DNA of 64,000 nt from Micromonospora coerulea (lineage in GTDB: Bacteria; Actinomycetota; Actinomycetes; Mycobacteriales; Micromonosporaceae): the NCBI RefSeq assembly GCF_016598485.1, contig NZ_JAEMUW010000012.1, positions 124,001 through 188,000 of the forward strand. Reading direction: 5' to 3'. This document shows, piece after piece, positions 34,713 to 43,803 of the stretch. A model generated the notes under the pieces. That model did not search any database. It saw nothing but the letters and a program-made list of their open reading frames with translations, and was not told where the DNA came from. Each line of letters starts with the position of its first letter. The stretch's first letter is position 1. A program made the translations under genes and the position numbers.

Positions 34713-35113
34713 CGCACCGGTCGGGTGCCGCTGCTGGGATAATCGTGCAGGCTCCAGCAACCGGAGACGTCATCAAGATCAGCCAATTGGAGGGATGGGG
34801 TCGTGACATCGTCGCCATTCGGCGGCTCATTTGATAGCGCTCGCTGCGGAAGCAATGAGATCGCCGAGATCGCGACAGCGCCGGCCGGTACGACGACGCG
34901 ATTGCGGCGTTCGAGGCGCCACCGCACAGTGCGAGTGGCTCGACGTCCGGGTACATGCCGCCCGGAGCCGGTTCGGTCGGACAGGTGCACTCGCCGCATT
35001 GGACCGCATCACCGAGCCGAGCGGACGACGCCCGAGCAACTGGCAGTCAGGCTCAGCGAAGAGCGCAGCCAGGCTGCCTCCACCCGGCGGCAAACAGCTG
35101 AATGCCGGTCGTC
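34713..35113. other. Non-coding or decayed stretch
   Basis: No frame shows a start with convincing coding character. One plus-strand frame (CEWLDVRVHAARSRFG at about 34920) may be a trace of an old gene, but it cannot be assigned. Confidence 0.35.
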
Positions 35114-35584
35114 TCACGGCACGTCCGGGTCGGGATGCTGTGTCCGGCAGCTGCTCGCTGCGGCGTCATCGATGAGGGAGTTGTCGAGGAGCCAGTCGAT
35201 GGCCCGGCGGGTTGCCCGGGCGTGGTGGAAGGCGTGCCAGGCCGGCAGCAGGTGCGGGTACTCCTCGTACAGCTCGTCCTTGAACCGGCGGAAGGCGCCC
35301 CTGCCCTGGATCGCCCGCAGGAGCCTGCGTCCCGCTCGCTCATCGCTGACCCGCTCGGCGAAGTCGGCCATGTCGCGGTGCCAGACGGAGGACGGTAACC
35401 CCTCGATGGGAACCAGATCGAGTTCATCGAGGTCCACCGGTGTCTTCCCGTCGATCCCGCCGTCGGCCGTCCACATCATGATCTCTCCGCTGGCCGGATC
35501 GATGAGCCAGCGGTACTCGTACGCGCTCTGGTCCTGCAGCGCGGTGGCGATCTCCTCGAGATCGAGGTCGCGTACATCGAGCAT
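35114..35584 (-). CDS. UPF0158 family protein
   Basis: A 156-aa acidic protein from ATG 35584. It follows the UPF0158 pattern: LDLEEIATALQDQ, YRWLIDPASGEIMMW, DFAERVSDERAGRRLLRAI, GRGAFRRFKDELYEEYPHLLPAW. The last segment is the family's most conserved block (GAFRRFKD...W). The function is unknown. Confidence 0.8.
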   Translation of the reverse strand: MLDVRDLDLEEIATALQDQSAYEYRWLIDPASGEIMMWTADGGIDGKTPVDLDELDLVPIEGLPSSVWHRDMADFAERVSDERAGRRLLRAIQGRGAFRRFKDELYEEYPHLLPAWHAFHHARATRRAIDWLLDNSLIDDAAASSCRTQHPDPDVP

Positions 35585-35898
35585 CTGTCCACTCCCGGAT
35601 GCAGTGGTCCTCCGCGACCACGGTAGACCCGCGCCCACCCGGCCGTGAAGCTACCGGCCCGTTCCTTCATTGGCACGGGACCGACGCCGTGGTGCGGGCT
35701 TTCTGCCCGCGGACGGGATCGGGAGGCCGGTCACCTACAGCCCGCGGCGTCGAGTGTGCTGAGAAACGTCGGCCGGCGTCTGTGCTTCCGCCGGACACCG
35801 CACGCTCCGCTTCACCCAGGCTGGCCGCATCGTCGAACTCGTACAAGCGGGTGGTGGCCGGCTGCGCCCGCTGGCCACCACCCCTCGGGATGACACGG

Positions 35899-36447
35899 TC
35901 AGTGATGGTGTCCGAGTTGGGACCTGATCTCGCCGCCCGGGTACTTGGTGCTGTGGACGTTGACGTAGGTGGTGCCGACGCGCATCGCGTTGATGAGTTC
36001 GGCGAACTCTCCCGCCGCAATGCCCTGCCCGGCGGGACCGATGACGTCGGCAGGCCGGAGGGTCCCCGAGATCGTGGCCGGCGCGGGTGGGCAGACCTGG
36101 GTGCCCGCCGGACCGTTGCCGAGGTTCGAGCAGAGGAAGACGCTGATCCCACCGGACTGCGACGGACTGCCCAAATGGATGTGCGCTTGGGTCACGGTGC
36201 CTTCGAGACTCGTGTAGCTCAGCTCGTACGAGATCTCCTGCCGCCCCTCGTCGAAATGTACCTGGACTTGACCGTCGCCGGTCGTCGACAGCGCGAGCGG
36301 CGTTTCGTTGTAGCCGGTGAGTTGCTCGTGCAGGGTGTTCCCGGTTGTGCCGTCCGGATCGGCGAGGGCCGCGCTCCCCGTGGCGGTGCCCGTCACCACG
36401 ACGCTGACCGCGGCCGCGATCGCGAATCTCCGTGCCCGTCCTGTCAT
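35899..36447 (-). CDS. Secreted CHRD-domain protein
   Basis: A 182-aa protein; ATG 36447 has GAGGGGG upstream. Signal peptide about 1-33 (cleavage after ALA), then a CHRD domain: LSTTGDGQVQVHFDE, QAHIHLGSPSQSGGISVFLC, and the terminal TYVNVHSTKYPGGEIRSQL. CHRD domains are immunoglobulin-like folds first named in chordin; in bacteria the proteins are extracellular with unknown role. Two Cys in the loop may form a disulfide. Confidence 0.85.
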   Translation of the reverse strand: MTGRARRFAIAAAVSVVVTGTATGSAALADPDGTTGNTLHEQLTGYNETPLALSTTGDGQVQVHFDEGRQEISYELSYTSLEGTVTQAHIHLGSPSQSGGISVFLCSNLGNGPAGTQVCPPAPATISGTLRPADVIGPAGQGIAAGEFAELINAMRVGTTYVNVHSTKYPGGEIRSQLGHHH

Positions 36448-36496
36448 GACATCGTCCCCCTCTTGTAGACACACGGTCTCCCTTCGGGTACACGTG

Positions 36497-36845
36497 TCAG
36501 CCGCGGACCGGGTTCAATCCGCGAGGCAGCCGTTTAGGTCCACGACGCGGTCCTGTGCTCGGTGGGGCGGTGCGGCCGCGAAACTCGTCGATGAGGCGGG
36601 CGATGTCGGCGAGGTTCCACCACAGCCGGTAGAGGGCCAGACCGGCGGCGTTGACCGGCCGGCCGGTGGCCCGGGTGTAGCCGACCAGTACCTCATCGGT
36701 GTCGCCGCCGACCATCCACAGGTCCCGTTCCGGTGGCGCGATCTGCACGGCGTCCCGGTCGATGAGCCGCACACCGAGGGTGCTCCGGATCAGGTTCCGG
36801 GGTGCGGCTCGCCGTGGGCGCACGACAACCGGCAGTCACGGCCAG
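36497..36845 (-). pseudogene. Aminoglycoside phosphotransferase family remnant
   Basis: Only the C-terminal third remains: CAHGEPHP in one frame (the Brenner HGD-like motif, with Glu for Asp), a one-base frameshift, then NLIRSTLGVRLIDRDAVQIA, PPERDLWMVGGD and LALYRLWWNLADIARLIDEF to the stop at 36497. Relatives have LIDWD for the metal site; here it is LIDRD. The upstream sequence is scrambled, so the gene is dead. Confidence 0.7.
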
Positions 36846-37018
36846 CGCGGCGTTGCGCAACGCCGCGACGCCGTACCTCGGCGGCGGTACGTGCCCGTAG
36901 CGGCCTGCGTTGCTCGACGTACCCCGGGTGCCGCTGCCTGACCGACGACGCTGCCGGTGTGGCCGGCGCACGATTTCAGGGAACGGCGCAGAAGCAGCCC
37001 ACACGATAGGAGATTGCA

Positions 37019-37303
37019 ATGTCAGCAGAAGTGATGAGCTTCACGGTGTACGCCCACCCGTACCCGGGATGGTCGGACGGGCACGGTCCCTGGAATGGCG
37101 GGGGACCGGGTTGGTGGCTGGTCTTCCCGATCCTGTTCTGGGTCCTCGTCCTGTCCGGGATCGGGTACCTGATCTACCGCAGGTCGCCCAAGCAGTCCGC
37201 CCGCGGCGCCGCCGAGCGCACGCTCGCCGAGCGGTACGCCCGCGGCGAGATCGGCGAGGACGAACTGAAGCAGCGCCGCGCCGTCCTGCGCGGCAAGTCG
37301 TAA
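37019..37303 (+). CDS. SHOCT-domain membrane protein
   Basis: A 94-aa protein with AGGAG upstream of ATG 37019. A Gly/Pro/Trp-rich N-terminus leads to one membrane helix (WWLVFPILFWVLVLSGIGYLI) and a C-terminal SHOCT motif (LAERYARGEIGEDELKQRRAVL). SHOCT segments are short oligomerisation motifs. Similar small proteins are common in actinomycetes without known role. Confidence 0.82.
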   Translation: MSAEVMSFTVYAHPYPGWSDGHGPWNGGGPGWWLVFPILFWVLVLSGIGYLIYRRSPKQSARGAAERTLAERYARGEIGEDELKQRRAVLRGKS

Positions 37304-37321
37304 GCGCGCCGAGCAGTGAGG

Positions 37322-37506
37322 CGCCGGCGCTCCGCCTGGCGCCGACGGACCGCCATCGAAGTTGGGAGGTGAAGGCCGGCCGGCCGTGCGTGGTAACGGT
37401 GGAGGGCGAAGCCGCCGTACTCGGCTGGCTCCTCGGCCGGCAGCAGGCTGATGGACTGCTGGTGCGAGGAGCCGATGAAGCTCCCGATCCGCCGATCTGG
37501 TTGTAG
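37322..37506 (+). pseudogene. C-terminal remnant of a mycothiol-dependent maleylpyruvate isomerase-like protein
   Basis: A frame ending at TAG 37504-37506 encodes SWEVKAGRPCVVTVEGEAA, VLGWLLGRQQADGLLV, PDPPIWL, which resembles the C-terminal beta domain of the MDMPI family (VxGxAxxLLxWLxGR, ending PPW). The N-terminal DinB-like part is absent, so it is a scrap. Confidence 0.5.
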
Positions 37507-37529
37507 GGCTCGGTTGTCCCCAGCAGGCG

Positions 37530-37855
37530 GTCGCCTCGGCGAGGGACTCGTCGGCGACACGGCGCAGGGTCGCGACGACCAGGTCCAGCGCGTCGACCTC
37601 CGCGCCGACGACGGTGAGCCGCTGCTCGGCGGAGCGCCGGGGCGCGGGGATGAACCGGTTTGGCTGGGATACGGCCGCCTGCCACGCTCGCTGCCCGGTC
37701 AGCAGGTTCCCGTCCGGGGACAGGAACACCGCGCTGGGCAGCGCGGGCACGCCGTCGAACATCAGCGGTGACCAGCTGCCGTCGGCCACGCCACCACCGC
37801 GGTGGTGCTGGCGCTACCGCAGTCGATCGCCGGCCGCACCTCCCCCGCTCGCATA
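37530..37855 (-). pseudogene. Hsp70-like protein N-terminal remnant
   Basis: The minus strand encodes an actin-like nucleotide-binding start (AIDCGSASTTAVVAW), then after a one-base shift near 37790 DGSWSPLMFDGVPALPSAVF, LSPDGNLLTGQRAWQAA and VDALDLVVATLRRVADE. This matches the first 110 residues of the Hsp70-like proteins common in Micromonosporaceae. The remainder is gone. Confidence 0.65.
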
Positions 37856-38176
37856 GACTTCAATCAAAACATGGGGATCAACGTCACGTCACCCGTGAAT
37901 TAATCGGTCAACTTCAAGGGATCGATGCTCGTACGCAGTCAGGGTCGTGAGGCGGCCGCCGGACGGAAACCCGGCGAGGGCAAAGACCACACAGCTACGG
38001 GCGTTCGCCGAGGTGGGACCGTGTTGCGCCAACAGCCCTCATCGGCGGTGTCCGGCAAGCCACAATTGTCGTATCAGCCGGTCACGGATGACCCGGAGCC
38101 GGCGCTCAGGTCCCCGGCCGGTGGAGGCTCATCCAGGGCCATGAACCGAACCGGGCATCCGTCACGGGAGGTCGAC

Positions 38177-38665
38177 ATGAGCACCCCGCAGGAAGATCAG
38201 GGCGGCGCAACGGACGTCGTCAAGGAGCCGACCACGCCCACGAAACTCGAGGTCGTCGTCATCCCTGTGGCTGACGTCGACCGCGCCCCGCGCCTCTAAC
38301 AGGGCTTGGGGTGGCGGCTCGATGCGGACTACGAGGCCGGCCCGAAGTTCAGGATCGTGCAACTGACGCCGCCGGGATCGGCATGCTCGATCCACCTCGG
38401 CCGCAGGCTCACCCCCGCGGCGCCTGGCACTGCCCAGGGCACCTACCTCGTGGTCTCCGACATCGATCAAGCCCGCGCCGACCTGACCAGCAGGGGCGTC
38501 GAGGTGAGCGAGGTCTACCACAACGTCTACGACACCGGCGACCAAGAACGGGTGGACGGCCCCGCCCCAGACCGTCGCAGCTACGCCTCATTCGCCTCGT
38601 TCACCGACCCGGACGGCAACGGGTGGCTGCTGCAGGAGGTCAAGGAGCGGCAACCCGGACGGTGA
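38177..38665 (+). pseudogene. VOC-family protein with internal TAA
   Basis: ATG 38177 opens LEVVVIPVADVDRAPRL, then TAA at 38297-38299 where relatives have Tyr of the RFYxGLGWRLDAD motif (TAC to TAA). The same frame continues GLGWRLDADYEAGPKFRIVQ, SIHLGRRL, YLVVSDIDQARADLTSRGVE and FTDPDGNGWLLQEV to 38665. Apart from this nonsense codon the gene looks intact, so decay is recent. VOC proteins include glyoxalases and bleomycin-binding resistance proteins. Confidence 0.8.
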
Positions 38666-38696
38666 CGAGTCCGCACGACCGAGGAGGTTCTGACTG

Positions 38697-38897
38697 ATGG
38701 ACGTTGAAGGCCCTGCGCAGCTCCTGCATGAGACGGCCGAACACCACGGCTCGTTTGATGCGGTCGCCCCACCGCACGACTGGTGGGACTGGTACGACAT
38801 GCGTGCGCGCGAAACCGGGAGCCCCCCGGACGATGCCTCCGCGGCCGCCCGGCGCTACATGGCAGAGGCCAAGCACGTTGTCGTCTCACCCGCTTGA
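38697..38897 (+). CDS. Small conserved protein downstream of VOC gene
   Basis: A 66-aa protein with GAGGAGG nine bases before ATG 38697. The sequence LLHETAEHHGSFDAVAPPHD, WWDWYDMRARE and RYMAEAKHVVV is of a type that usually follows or is fused to VOC proteins of this sort in actinomycetes, which supports the operon. The function is unknown. Confidence 0.65.
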   Translation: MDVEGPAQLLHETAEHHGSFDAVAPPHDWWDWYDMRARETGSPPDDASAAARRYMAEAKHVVVSPA

Positions 38898-39089
38898 CGC
38901 CCGCACCGGTCGCTGAACGTCGGCTCTTCTGGCAACAGCCGAGCTCGTGGCACTTCCGCTGGCTCAACAACAGCTTCGGCGGTCCGGCAACGCTGCGCGA
39001 CGACTCTCGGTCCATCCCCGCAAAATGCGACGATCCGGTTTGGTACCGGCCCATACCGTCCAGGTGCCGGCAGGCGGCGCGCCGCCATC

Positions 39090-39340
39090 GTCCACCGGCC
39101 GACCTGGCGGCCCAGTTGATGGAAGCCGGGATCAGGTGGGCATGCGACAACACCAACGCTTCATGGCTCACCCTGGGCGTACACGAGGACAACACACGCG
39201 CCCGGGCCTTTTGCCGGCGAATCGGATTCACCGAAACCGGCAAAATCGTGCCCTACTCCCTCGACCCGTCCAAGAAGCTCTACATCATGGGCTACGAAGA
39301 CTTCAGCCAAACGCCCTGCCCAACGGTGCGCTCCAGCTGA
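39090..39340 (+). pseudogene. GNAT acetyltransferase C-terminal remnant
   Basis: One frame encodes AAQLMEAGIRWACDNTNASW, LTLGVHEDNTRARAFCRRIG, FTETGKIVPYSLDPSKKLYI and MGYE: the acetyl-CoA-binding helix is gone but the beta-bulge NxxARAFYxxxGF region of a GNAT fold is clear. Upstream frames are broken. The stop is at 39340. Confidence 0.65.
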
Positions 39341-39675
39341 TCGGCGTGCGTGAGATTGCAGAGTGGGTCGTCTCGGCGTACCGGCGGAAGGCGAGCGGGC
39401 TGTTAACGTCGCCAGCGGGCCCACCAGCATGGAACACCTGCTCGCTGCCTGCGACTCCGCGGAGCTGGGGTAGGTCCCGACGCCCTGGCTACTCGCGGCC
39501 GAGGTGGACGACCCGTGGATGGGCGTTCCGATGTGAATCGCCGCGCCAGGCTGGGACACGGGCAACCGGGTCAGTCGCGCCGTCTTTGCCGTTGGCGGCA
39601 GGCGGGGGTCGCGTCACGGGATGCGGTTCGTGAGGTTGGATTCAGGGTGTCGCCGTGTGTCCTAGGAGCGCCCAC

Positions 39676-41472
39676 GTGAATGCATACGATCAGCTTGCTG
39701 GCCTTGACCTGCCGACCCTTCAGGTGCTGGAGGCGGCTTTGGCGCTGGGTGGCGTCGTCACCGAGGCGGAGGTGTCGGCGTTGGTCGGCGCCGACGCAAT
39801 GCCGTACCTGCAGCGTGCCGCCGATGCGGGGCTTGTCGCGCGGCTGCGGAGCCGGCTCGCGGTGAACGGCATCATGCGAGAGGTCTTCGCCCGTCCGCTG
39901 GGTGTCGGCCCGTCGGCTGGGCAGCTCGCCGCGGTGTTGAACATCGATGATCTGAAGGTCGTCTCGAGCAACCTGGGGCTGCCTACGAAGGGCCGCAAGG
40001 CGGACCTGCTGGAGGCGGTGGCGGAGTTCTTTCTCGATACGGACAACGTGCACGGTCTCGTCAAGCGGATGCCCACCGCGACGCGGGCGGTGTTGGAGGA
40101 GGCTGATCGCGACGGTGGACGGATCCGTCACTACGGCGGCAGCGGCATCGCACACCGTAGCCGGTATCCGAGCCACTATCGCCAGGTGCATCCGCTGGAC
40201 TGGGCCGAGGAGCACGGGTTGGTCTACCGCGTGACTTGGGAGGACTATCAGGTGGCGGGTCAGGTCGCGCTCGCTTTGCGAGGACCGAACTACCGAACTC
40301 CGTTCCAGCCGCAGGAACCGCCGGTTGCCTGGCATACGCCGGATCCCGCGACAGTGCGCCGCGACGCCCAGGCGCAGGGCATTGCCGTGGTCGGGCTGTT
40401 GTCGGCGCTGCTGGACGGGGCTGGACGTGAACCGCTGGCCACAGTCAAGGCCGGCGGCGTCGGCGTGCGCGAGCTGACTCGGACGGCGAGGACGCTCGGC
40501 GTGACGGTTCCGACCGTCCGGCTGATGCTGGCGGTCGCCGAGGAGGCCGGGCTGGCCGAACTCGACGAACGGGTGATCCCGACCGGTGCGTACGACCGCT
40601 GGCTCAAGCTCGGTCTGGACCGGCGGCTGGCTGTGATGCTGAAGGCGTGGCGCGAGCTGGACTATCTGCCGTCGTCGCAGACTGGGCCGTGGGTGCCGGA
40701 CTACGACGAAGCCTGGTCTGCGCACGCCCGGATGGCCGCGCTGCGGACGTTGGGTGACCGGGCGGCGACGGACCTCGAGCAGGCGGCGCATTGGATGTGG
40801 TGGCGGCAGCCGCTGGCCTTCGGCGGCGCCACGGCGGCGCGCGGCCTGCTGGAGGAGGCCACGACCTTGGGGGCTCTCGGCGCGGGCGCGATCAGCCCCG
40901 CCGGGCAGGCGCTGCTGGCCGGCAAGGACATCGCCAAGGCCGTCGGCGACCTGGGTGAGGTCGTCCGCACCGCCCGGCTGCAGGCCGACCTGACCGCGGT
41001 CGTGACGGGAACACCGAGCCCAGAGCTGGCAGAGCTCCTCGGTGCGACCGCCGTCGTAGAGTCCCGCGGCACGGCCACGATCTGGCGCTTCAGCCCAGCG
41101 GCGGTACGCGCCGCGTACGACGCGGGCTGGACCGAGCACCGCCTTACGAAAGCCCTGACGACGATCGCCGAAGGCGGACTGCCGCAACCGCTGGTCTACC
41201 TGCTGGCCGACGTCGCCCGCCAGCACGGGTCGGTACGGGTCGCGCCCGTGGCCAGCACTCTGGTCGGCGACGACACCGCGCTGCTGGCGCAGATCTGCGC
41301 CGACAAACGGCTGGATAAGCTCAACCTGCGTCTGCTCGCCCCGACCGTACTGGCCAGCCAAGCCAGCACGGCTGACACGATGGCCGCCCTGCGCAAGGTC
41401 GGCTACGCGCCCCGCCAGCAAGACGCAGACGGCCGCGATGTCATTGAGCAAGCCCGCCGCTACCGCGCCTGA
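39676..41472 (+). CDS. Helicase-associated (XPB/Ssl2-like) domain protein with SAP-like motif
   Basis: A 598-aa protein; GTG 39676 has TAGGAG nine bases upstream. Early, NIDDLKVVSSNLGLPTKGRK with ADLLEAVAEFF resembles a SAP DNA-binding helix pair. The C-terminus matches the Helicase_C_3/XPB-Ssl2-like domain: IWRFSPAAVRAAYDAGWTEH, PQPLVYLLADVARQHGSVRV, LRLLAPTVLASQAS, VGYAPRQQD. Relatives in actinobacteria are thought to partner the XPB DNA-repair helicase. No helicase gene is adjacent here. It is followed after 16 bases by a DUF6933 gene in the same direction. Confidence 0.75.
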   Translation: MNAYDQLAGLDLPTLQVLEAALALGGVVTEAEVSALVGADAMPYLQRAADAGLVARLRSRLAVNGIMREVFARPLGVGPSAGQLAAVLNIDDLKVVSSNLGLPTKGRKADLLEAVAEFFLDTDNVHGLVKRMPTATRAVLEEADRDGGRIRHYGGSGIAHRSRYPSHYRQVHPLDWAEEHGLVYRVTWEDYQVAGQVALALRGPNYRTPFQPQEPPVAWHTPDPATVRRDAQAQGIAVVGLLSALLDGAGREPLATVKAGGVGVRELTRTARTLGVTVPTVRLMLAVAEEAGLAELDERVIPTGAYDRWLKLGLDRRLAVMLKAWRELDYLPSSQTGPWVPDYDEAWSAHARMAALRTLGDRAATDLEQAAHWMWWRQPLAFGGATAARGLLEEATTLGALGAGAISPAGQALLAGKDIAKAVGDLGEVVRTARLQADLTAVVTGTPSPELAELLGATAVVESRGTATIWRFSPAAVRAAYDAGWTEHRLTKALTTIAEGGLPQPLVYLLADVARQHGSVRVAPVASTLVGDDTALLAQICADKRLDKLNLRLLAPTVLASQASTADTMAALRKVGYAPRQQDADGRDVIEQARRYRA

Positions 41473-41488
41473 CGGGACGGAGAGCAAG

Positions 41489-41986
41489 ATGCTGATCGTA
41501 CGCGCAACCAAGAAGCTCCTCGGCCATACCAACCCGCCTCGGGCTGTCGAAGGAGACCAAGACACGACCCTGCTCGGCCCGTGGTACGCCACCGCGCTGT
41601 TCTGGCGGCCCCGGCTGGCCCTGCTGGTGAACGAGCGAACCCTGCTACCGGTCCTGCTGCCGCTGGCACCGGCACGCAGCCTTCCCGCCCGCATCCCCGA
41701 AGAGATCGCGACGGTGCTCGACGCCCACCAGGTGCCCGAGGCCTTCATCGCCGACGAGCTACGGCACATGCAGGACTGCCGCTTCGCCACGACGGCCAAT
41801 CGCAGCGTCGTCGGGATCATGAACGAGTTCACCAAGCTCGCCGAGATCTACGCCGACGACTCAGCCCGCCCCAACCTCGCCGCACTGTCGCTGCGGCTGG
41901 CCACGACGCCATGCAGTCCGCTGTATGCCAAGAATGTAAGCCCCGACCGCGAACTGGCAACACTGGTAGGCTCCGCCGCCGCCTGA
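41489..41986 (+). CDS. DUF6933-like protein
   Basis: A 165-aa protein from ATG 41489, with ACGGAG upstream. It opens MLIVRATKKLLGH and continues LGPWYATALFWRPRLALLVN, ERTLLPVLLPLAPA, FIADELRHMQDCRFATTANR, SVVGIMNEF, matching the DUF6933 layout (CTKKLL start, NxxTLxPVL, RSxxGxxN end). The function is unknown. It is probably co-transcribed with the preceding gene. Confidence 0.7.
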   Translation: MLIVRATKKLLGHTNPPRAVEGDQDTTLLGPWYATALFWRPRLALLVNERTLLPVLLPLAPARSLPARIPEEIATVLDAHQVPEAFIADELRHMQDCRFATTANRSVVGIMNEFTKLAEIYADDSARPNLAALSLRLATTPCSPLYAKNVSPDRELATLVGSAAA

Positions 41987-42019
41987 TCAGGGACGGGACG
42001 GGTGACCAGCACAACCGGC

Positions 42020-42200
42020 CCAGCTCACGAAGCTACTTCCATGGCTGCTACAGCCTCGGCGACGACCAACTATGGGGGGTGATCCGTCGCCGCAAGGGCG
42101 GTGACCACACCCTGGCCGCGTTGAAGTCGATCCGCGCCGCCCGGCCGGACGGCGCCCCGATCTACGTGATCCTGGACAACCCGTCAGCGAACAAGACCCC
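42020..42200 (+). pseudogene. IS630-family transposase central remnant
   Basis: The frame reads SYFHGCYSLGDDQLWGVIRR, RKGGDHTLAALKSIRAARPD, GAPIYVILDNPSANK, the region around the second catalytic Asp (ILDN) of IS630 transposases. Both ends are missing. This segment does not overlap the IS630 piece at 2.9 kb. Confidence 0.75.
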
Positions 42201-42350
42201 GAGCAATGCTCAAGACCTCACCCAGCGACGGTTCGCCCCGGACTAATCGGGCAAACCTTGCACATGCATCGCTAACGGAGCCAGGAACGGAGCGAAGGCC
42301 CAGCTCAACGAGCCAGACCTTCACCTCGAACGAAATGTCCATATTGTATG

Positions 42351-42400
42351 GGTGGGCGATACTGGGATCGAACCAGTCACCTCCTCGGTGTGAAACGGGA
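42351..42400 (-). tRNA. 3' half of tRNA-Val(CAC), probable att-site remnant
   Basis: On the minus strand the sequence contains anticodon loop TTCACAC and stem CGAGG, then variable loop, an intact T-arm (CTGGTTCGATCCCAG) and acceptor ATCGCCC with discriminator A and CC. This equals the last 48-50 bases of actinobacterial tRNA-Val(CAC). The 5' half (D arm and GGGCGAT acceptor strand) is absent. Such 3' fragments are left where integrative elements recombine into tRNA genes. Confidence 0.75.
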
Positions 42401-42555
42401 CGCTGCACCAGCTCTGACCTGCATGAACGGGCAGCGTCAGGTGGAAGCTCGTGCCGTTGCGTGCAGTTGAGCGCCACGCGATGCAGCTCAGCGCCAGAAG
42501 GTGAACCCCGCTGCTCCCAACCCGCTCCATGCGCACGTCGATAACGCGCAGGGGT

Positions 42556-42720
42556 CTATGTGGGTGGGGCAGGCCTCCCGAACGTCCCGCCGCCGAGGCC
42601 GACGATCACGTCGGCCCCCGCCGTGCCCACGAGCCGGTCCGGGCCGTCGGTGTGGACGATGGTGGGCTCCCGGCTGCTGGCCACGGCCACACGCAGGTGG
42701 AGCAGCCCCAGCCGCAGGCC
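42556..42720 (-). pseudogene. RTX-type calcium-binding protein fragment
   Basis: The minus strand encodes PTIVHTDGPDRLVGTAGADV and IVGLGGGTFG, one hemolysin-type GGxGxD-like repeat start, followed quickly by a stop at 42556. Upstream is a possible leader (GLRLGLLHLRVAVASS). The rest of the repeat domain is lost. Confidence 0.5.
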
Positions 42721-42963
42721 ACCGACGGTCCCCGCGCAACCAGCGGCGCGGGGACCGGCTGCACACGCGTACGTAGCTAACGAGCGTTTCCGATTTGCGT
42801 CCGCAGCCTTGCCGGCCGAGGCATACGGAGCGGTCGTAGCGCTCAATGCCTGGAGCGTCGGATCGGTGGACGTGCTGCTGCGCGGCGCGCCAGGTGACCG
42901 GCAAATCGACGGTTGGTGGTCCCGTCCCCTGACCATGGTGCTTCCTTCGCAAGCTCGGCGGTC

Positions 42964-42992
42964 TTGACTCAAGTATCTGTACGTCGTAGCTT
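42964..42992 (+). promoter_or_regulatory. Promoter of the arsR-type operon (leaderless)
   Basis: TTGACT at 42964-42969, a 17-base spacer, TAGCTT at 42987-42992, and the start codon GTG 43000 seven bases later. This is a near-consensus housekeeping promoter with a leaderless start. Confidence 0.6.
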
Positions 42993-42999
42993 ACGGTTC

Positions 43000-43323
43000 G
43001 TGGCTACTTACCAAGCTGATGATGGCTGGGACGCTCTGGGGGATCCGAGCAGGCGCGCCATCGTCGCGTGCCTGGCCGAACGCCCCAGGGCTGTCGGCGA
43101 GCTCGCCCAGGAGCTGCCGATCAGCCGGCCCGCGGTATCCCAGCACCTGAAGATCCTCAAGGACGCCGGACTGGTCACCGACCAAGCGGCCGGCACCCGC
43201 CGGGTCTACCGACTCAACCCGGCGGGCGTGGCCGCGCTGCGCGACCAGCTGGAGACGTTCTGGAACCGAGCACTGGACAGCTATCAAGACGTCGCCGAAC
43301 AACCGACCGAGGAGATCCCATGA
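43000..43323 (+). CDS. ArsR-family transcriptional regulator
   Basis: A 107-aa winged-helix repressor from GTG 43000. The fold is complete: DALGDPSRRAIVACLAERPR, AVGELAQELPISRPAVSQHL, KILKDAGLVTDQAAGTRRVY. Metal-binding Cys clusters are absent, so it belongs to the subgroup paired with SRPBCC (AHSA1) proteins. Its stop overlaps the next start (ATGA, 43320-43323). Confidence 0.9.
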   Translation: MATYQADDGWDALGDPSRRAIVACLAERPRAVGELAQELPISRPAVSQHLKILKDAGLVTDQAAGTRRVYRLNPAGVAALRDQLETFWNRALDSYQDVAEQPTEEIP

Positions 43324-43802
43324 CCGAAACAACAACCGCGGTTGTCCGCAGGCAGATCGTCGTGCAGGCGCCGCTCGAACGGGCGTTCACCGTGTTCACC
43401 GAGCGGTTCGGCGATTTCAAGCCGCCAGAACACAACCTGCTCGGCGCGGCGATCGCCGAGACCGTGTTCGAACCGAAGGTCGGCGGCCACATCTACGACC
43501 GGGCCGTCGACGGCAGCGAGTGCCGCTGGGCACGCGTGCTCGCCTACGAACCACCGGACCGGGTTGTGTTCAGCTGGGACATCAGCCCGCAGTGGCAGAT
43601 CGAGAACGACCCGGACAACACCAGCGAGGTCGAAGTCCGCTTCGTCGCCGAAACCCCGCACCGCACCCGGGTGGAGCTGGAACACCGCCACCTCGACCGC
43701 CACGGCCCCGGCTGGCAATCCGTCAGCGACGGCGTCGCCCACGACGAAGGATGGCCGCTCTACCTGACTCGATACGCCGCTTTGTTCACCAACAGCAGCT
43801 GA
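43320..43802 (+). CDS. SRPBCC/AHSA1-type ligand-binding protein
   Basis: A 160-aa START-like protein: VRRQIVVQAPLERAFTVFTE, VGGHIYDRAVDGSECRWARV, LAYEPPDRVVFSWDISPQW, VEVRFVAETPHRTRVELEHR, HLDRHGPGW. ArsR-SRPBCC pairs are very common in actinomycetes; the SRPBCC partner binds an unknown hydrophobic ligand. Translation is coupled to the regulator. Confidence 0.88.
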   Translation: MTETTTAVVRRQIVVQAPLERAFTVFTERFGDFKPPEHNLLGAAIAETVFEPKVGGHIYDRAVDGSECRWARVLAYEPPDRVVFSWDISPQWQIENDPDNTSEVEVRFVAETPHRTRVELEHRHLDRHGPGWQSVSDGVAHDEGWPLYLTRYAALFTNSS

Positions 43803-43803
43803 G

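Noticed and set aside
39571-41835. Minus-strand open frame of about 750 codons
   Set aside because: It is antisense to the helicase-associated-domain gene, with Arg/Gln-rich composition and no family resemblance.
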